Assembly: GCA_965267485.1 (NCBI GenBank)
Contig: OZ254080.1
Location: 1,674,001 to 1,738,000, forward strand
Length of the DNA: 64,000 bases
Direction of reading: 5' to 3'
From: JANQJA01 sp965267485
Lineage (GTDB): Bacteria > Pseudomonadota > Gammaproteobacteria > Pseudomonadales > Azotimanducaceae
Shown: positions 61,499 to 64,000 of the stretch, in pieces
How positions within the stretch are numbered: the first letter of the stretch is position 1
Layout of the letters: each line of letters opens with the position of its first letter
Made by a program: the position numbers and the translations under genes
The notes under the pieces: generated by a model
Told to the model about the DNA's origin: nothing
The model's database searches: none
What the model saw: only the letters and a program-made list of their open reading frames with translations

Positions 61499-61518
61499 CT
61501 GAGCGCAGCGAAGGACCT
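61499..61518 (+). repeat. Intergenic repeat, partner of 41833-41852
   Basis: CTGAGCGCAGCGAAGGACCT is identical to the reverse complement of 41833-41852 and abuts the stop codon of the TonB receptor gene. Confidence 0.6.
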
Positions 61519-63999
61519 TTAGTCGAACCGGAGCCGGAACGTTGCACCCCAGGTGCGCGGCGGATTCGGATAACCGCTGATCGAGCCTGCCTGAGCGACC
61601 GACGGGAAGGCAGTCAACAGGTAGTCGTCATTGGTCAGGTTGCGACCCCAGAGCATGAACTCGTAGCGGTCAGCCAGCGTGTACGAAACACTTGCGTTCA
61701 GCGTACCCACTTCGCGCGTTGCGACGCTGGCCGGAATGTTGTCGGTGGCCTGCACCTCGTCTTCATAGAGGTAGTCGGCGCGGACGAAACCGTAGCCCGG
61801 CCCGAGATCGAAGTAGTAGGTACCGGCAATGCTCATGCTGAGATCGTGGATACCTGCCGGGCGCTGGCCGGAAAGATCACCCACGGCACTGTTCGGAAAC
61901 TCATCGTATACCGGGTCTAGCCAGGTTGCGGCAAAAGCGACATCGAACCGGTCGGTCACCGACCACAGCGCGTCGACTTCGATGCCTGTCGTGGACTGCT
62001 CACCCGCATTTGCGAGCGTGAAGGCGGCACCGGTAAAGGTGTTCGACTGGAAGCCCTCGATCGTCTGGTCGAAGACCGCGACGTTCAGTGAGTTGCGACC
62101 CCAGACTCCCTTGAGCCCGATTTCGTAGACGGTCGAATCTTCCGGGCCGGCGAAACGCGTACCCGAATAGATGTTCACGACGTCGAGACCCTGCGCCTCA
62201 AGGGCGGCGAGGTCTGCCGGGAACGGACGCGAATCAGCGCTGAGGTTCCAGGACGTTGCCTTGAAGCCGGTGCCGGCGCTTGCGTAGACGTTGATGTTGT
62301 CCGTCAGGTCGTGGGCCAGCCGAACCGTCCACGTCGTCTTGCTTTCATCGCTGATGCCGCTTTCGACCGCATTCGGAAAGTCCTGGAACGGCAGCAGGAA
62401 CTGCAGCGGCTGCAGGGCCAGCAGCTGGTTGCAGGCAGGCGGCGGATTCGTTGCGCTGCATGCCGTCATCGAAATCGCATCGGCCTGTGCGGCTGCGGCC
62501 GGCACGGCCGCAATGTTATCGGGCGTCGGTGCAAGGCCGGTAATGGCCGAGAAGGCGCCGGCGAAACCGATCTGGACGAAGTCGAGATTCGAGAACACGT
62601 CAGTCGACTCGCCATCGACGAAGGCCTGCTTTTCAACGCTGGTGTAGTTGGCACCGACCGTCAGTACGGTGCGGTCACCGAGATCGATGTCGGCCTGTGC
62701 GAAGACGGACCACGTCTCGTCGTCCTGCCCTGCATCTTCGGAACGGCTCTGGCCGACGGCCATGAAGGTCCCGGCCGGGAAGCCAAGCGCAGCCTCGGTG
62801 GCTGACACGCCGCCGCCGGAGAGAAAATCAGCGTAGGCGCGGAACGCTGGCCCGAAGCCGATGGCCGTATCCTGCTTGACCTGCTCGTCGAAGTAGAAGA
62901 CACCGGCGAGCCAGTTTACCGGGCCGTTGGCGCCAGTGAGACGAAACTCCTGGGTGAAAGTCTCGACGTTGGTTTCGCTGGTGTTGTAGGCGATGAGCTC
63001 AGCGCCGGTGAAGTCGACGTCGGCGTTCTCAAAGCGGTCGAGCTCACGGTAGGCCGTGATGGAGGTCAGACCGATATTGTCAGTCAGCCCGTACTCGATG
63101 TTCATTTGCGCGCCTGAGTTGGTGATGTCATTGACCGGGTCGAAGTCGAGGAACTGCTCGCGGGCAAACGGTGACTCGGGAATGAGGTTGCCGCCAACGG
63201 CCTGTACGGCAGCACCGGTCGGCCCGTTGACGAGGTTCGCAACGCCGCAGCACTGCTCATCGATTTCGTCGATGTCGGCGATCAGGCGCACGGTCAGATC
63301 GGAAGCCGGTGCGAAGAACAACTCGCCGCGAACGCCGTAGCGATCACGATCATTCAGTTCGGTGCCGGTGACGAGGTTCTTGAAATAGCCGTCGCGCGTG
63401 TTGCTGTAGCCGGAAAGGGAGGCGCCGACGGTGTCGGTCAGCGGCAGCGAGACATCGCCGCGCAGGATGAACTGGCCATAGTTGCCAGCGGTCGCCGACA
63501 CCGTACCCTCGGGGCCGGCCATACTTGCAGGGTCGGCTGCGCCAGTCACGATGTTGATGACGCCGGCGGACGCATTCTTGCCGAACAGCGTGCTTTGCGG
63601 GCCGCGCAGTACCTCGATGCGCTCGAGGTTCGGCAGGTCGGCAAGGGCGGCGGCGGAGCGTGAGCGGTAGACGCCGTCGACGAAGACACCGACCGACGGT
63701 TCGATGCCAGCGTTGTTGGCGCCATTGCCGAAGCCGCGGATGATGAAGTTGGTATTGCCGGTCGTCTGCAGTTGGGTCACGCGAAGTGACGGCACAACAG
63801 ATTGCAGGTCGACGATGTCATTGATCTGGGCCTGCTCTAGCGTCTCGTCGGTGACGACCGAAACGGCGACGGGTACATCCTGAAGGGTCTGTTCGCGCTT
63901 TTGCGCGGTCACGACGACCTCTTCCATGACCCGGTCCTGGGCGAGCGCCGGGAACGGCACCGCCAGTACCGCGGCCAAAACGAATCTGATTTTGTTCAC
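61519..63999 (-). CDS. TonB-dependent outer-membrane receptor (start at window edge)
   Basis: An 826-residue receptor. Signal peptide NKIRFVLAAVLAVPFPALAQ, TonB-box-like MEEVVVTAQKREQ, and plug domain with VPVAVSVVTDETLEQAQ, IEPSVGVFVDGVYRSR and VLRGPQSTLFGKNASAG. A 22-strand beta-barrel follows with alternating polar/hydrophobic strands (TWGATFRLRFD at the end). Such proteins with a RSRSAAALADLPNLERIEV plug motif are abundant in degraders of organic compounds. Substrate unknown. The GTG start lies 2 bases from the window end, so an upstream start cannot be excluded. Confidence 0.92.
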   Translation of the reverse strand: MNKIRFVLAAVLAVPFPALAQDRVMEEVVVTAQKREQTLQDVPVAVSVVTDETLEQAQINDIVDLQSVVPSLRVTQLQTTGNTNFIIRGFGNGANNAGIEPSVGVFVDGVYRSRSAAALADLPNLERIEVLRGPQSTLFGKNASAGVINIVTGAADPASMAGPEGTVSATAGNYGQFILRGDVSLPLTDTVGASLSGYSNTRDGYFKNLVTGTELNDRDRYGVRGELFFAPASDLTVRLIADIDEIDEQCCGVANLVNGPTGAAVQAVGGNLIPESPFAREQFLDFDPVNDITNSGAQMNIEYGLTDNIGLTSITAYRELDRFENADVDFTGAELIAYNTSETNVETFTQEFRLTGANGPVNWLAGVFYFDEQVKQDTAIGFGPAFRAYADFLSGGGVSATEAALGFPAGTFMAVGQSRSEDAGQDDETWSVFAQADIDLGDRTVLTVGANYTSVEKQAFVDGESTDVFSNLDFVQIGFAGAFSAITGLAPTPDNIAAVPAAAAQADAISMTACSATNPPPACNQLLALQPLQFLLPFQDFPNAVESGISDESKTTWTVRLAHDLTDNINVYASAGTGFKATSWNLSADSRPFPADLAALEAQGLDVVNIYSGTRFAGPEDSTVYEIGLKGVWGRNSLNVAVFDQTIEGFQSNTFTGAAFTLANAGEQSTTGIEVDALWSVTDRFDVAFAATWLDPVYDEFPNSAVGDLSGQRPAGIHDLSMSIAGTYYFDLGPGYGFVRADYLYEDEVQATDNIPASVATREVGTLNASVSYTLADRYEFMLWGRNLTNDDYLLTAFPSVAQAGSISGYPNPPRTWGATFRLRFD

Positions 64000-64000
64000 G

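Overview
The window is high-GC bacterial DNA, densely packed with genes on both strands. It suggests a free-living, probably marine or sediment Gammaproteobacterium with broad catabolic capacity. Pointers to that group are EfpL, ArfB, PpnN, CysZ, a DUF1631 protein, a MarC/YhgN protein, a PEP-CTERM protein, RND efflux, a TonB-dependent receptor and TolB-N/TPR proteins. The mix resembles Woeseia/Steroidobacter-like lineages, but that placement is inference. I see no tRNA, rRNA, insertion sequence, phage or CRISPR.

Layout. 1-2.8 kb: end of an HWE/HisKA_2 histidine kinase overlapping a REC-PAS-GGDEF-EAL regulator. 2.7-9.4 kb: an SDR, an alpha/beta hydrolase with a P-loop kinase-like gene, a kinase-glycosidase fusion behind a GPH-type transporter, and a MarC protein. 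9.6-14.7 kb: an RND pump operon, then a PEP-CTERM gene; both have sigma-54-like promoters. 14.7-26.6 kb: a TolB-N/TPR protein, an operon of aldo-keto reductase, PLP lyase, alcohol dehydrogenase and hydrolase, acyl-CoA synthetase and dehydrogenase genes around a 46-residue ORF, and amidase plus cyclophilin. 26.6-31 kb: DedA and thioredoxin, a TauD-type dioxygenase, a repeat lipoprotein, a second class of 2OG oxygenase and a TPR protein. 31.1-38 kb: thiolase, molybdenum hydroxylase subunits and CysZ in tandem, then PpnN and a second TauD-type dioxygenase. 38-43.9 kb: amidohydrolase, a hydrolase-membrane fusion, a CbiM-like permease and an S9 peptidase. 44-49.8 kb: a tight three-gene operon for two paralogous secreted thrombospondin-type-3 proteins flanking an FG-GAP lipoprotein. 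49.9-60 kb: CoA transferase, S10 peptidase, a serine hydrolase, DUF1631, small membrane and DUF proteins, an esterase, an ABM monooxygenase, an epoxide-hydrolase-like protein and a LON-domain protein. 60-64 kb: a DUF3820 protein, efpL-arfB and a TonB-dependent receptor.

How it works together. Much of the window looks like import and oxidation of organic compounds: TonB receptor, GPH transporter, amidases, hydrolases, dioxygenases, molybdenum hydroxylase, acyl-CoA synthetase/dehydrogenase, thiolase and CoA transferase. A second theme is the cell surface and signalling: c-di-GMP, PEP-CTERM, calcium-binding TSP3 proteins, FG-GAP and a predicted beta-solenoid lipoprotein.

The best candidates for something undescribed are the TSP3/FG-GAP/TSP3 operon, the kinase-glycosidase fusion with its transporter, and two genes that appear to start at ATC behind strong ribosome binding sites. 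Gene ends are extremely compact: three tail-to-tail overlaps of 52-105 bp, three convergent pairs sharing a CTAG, and a family of short intergenic repeats at gene ends.
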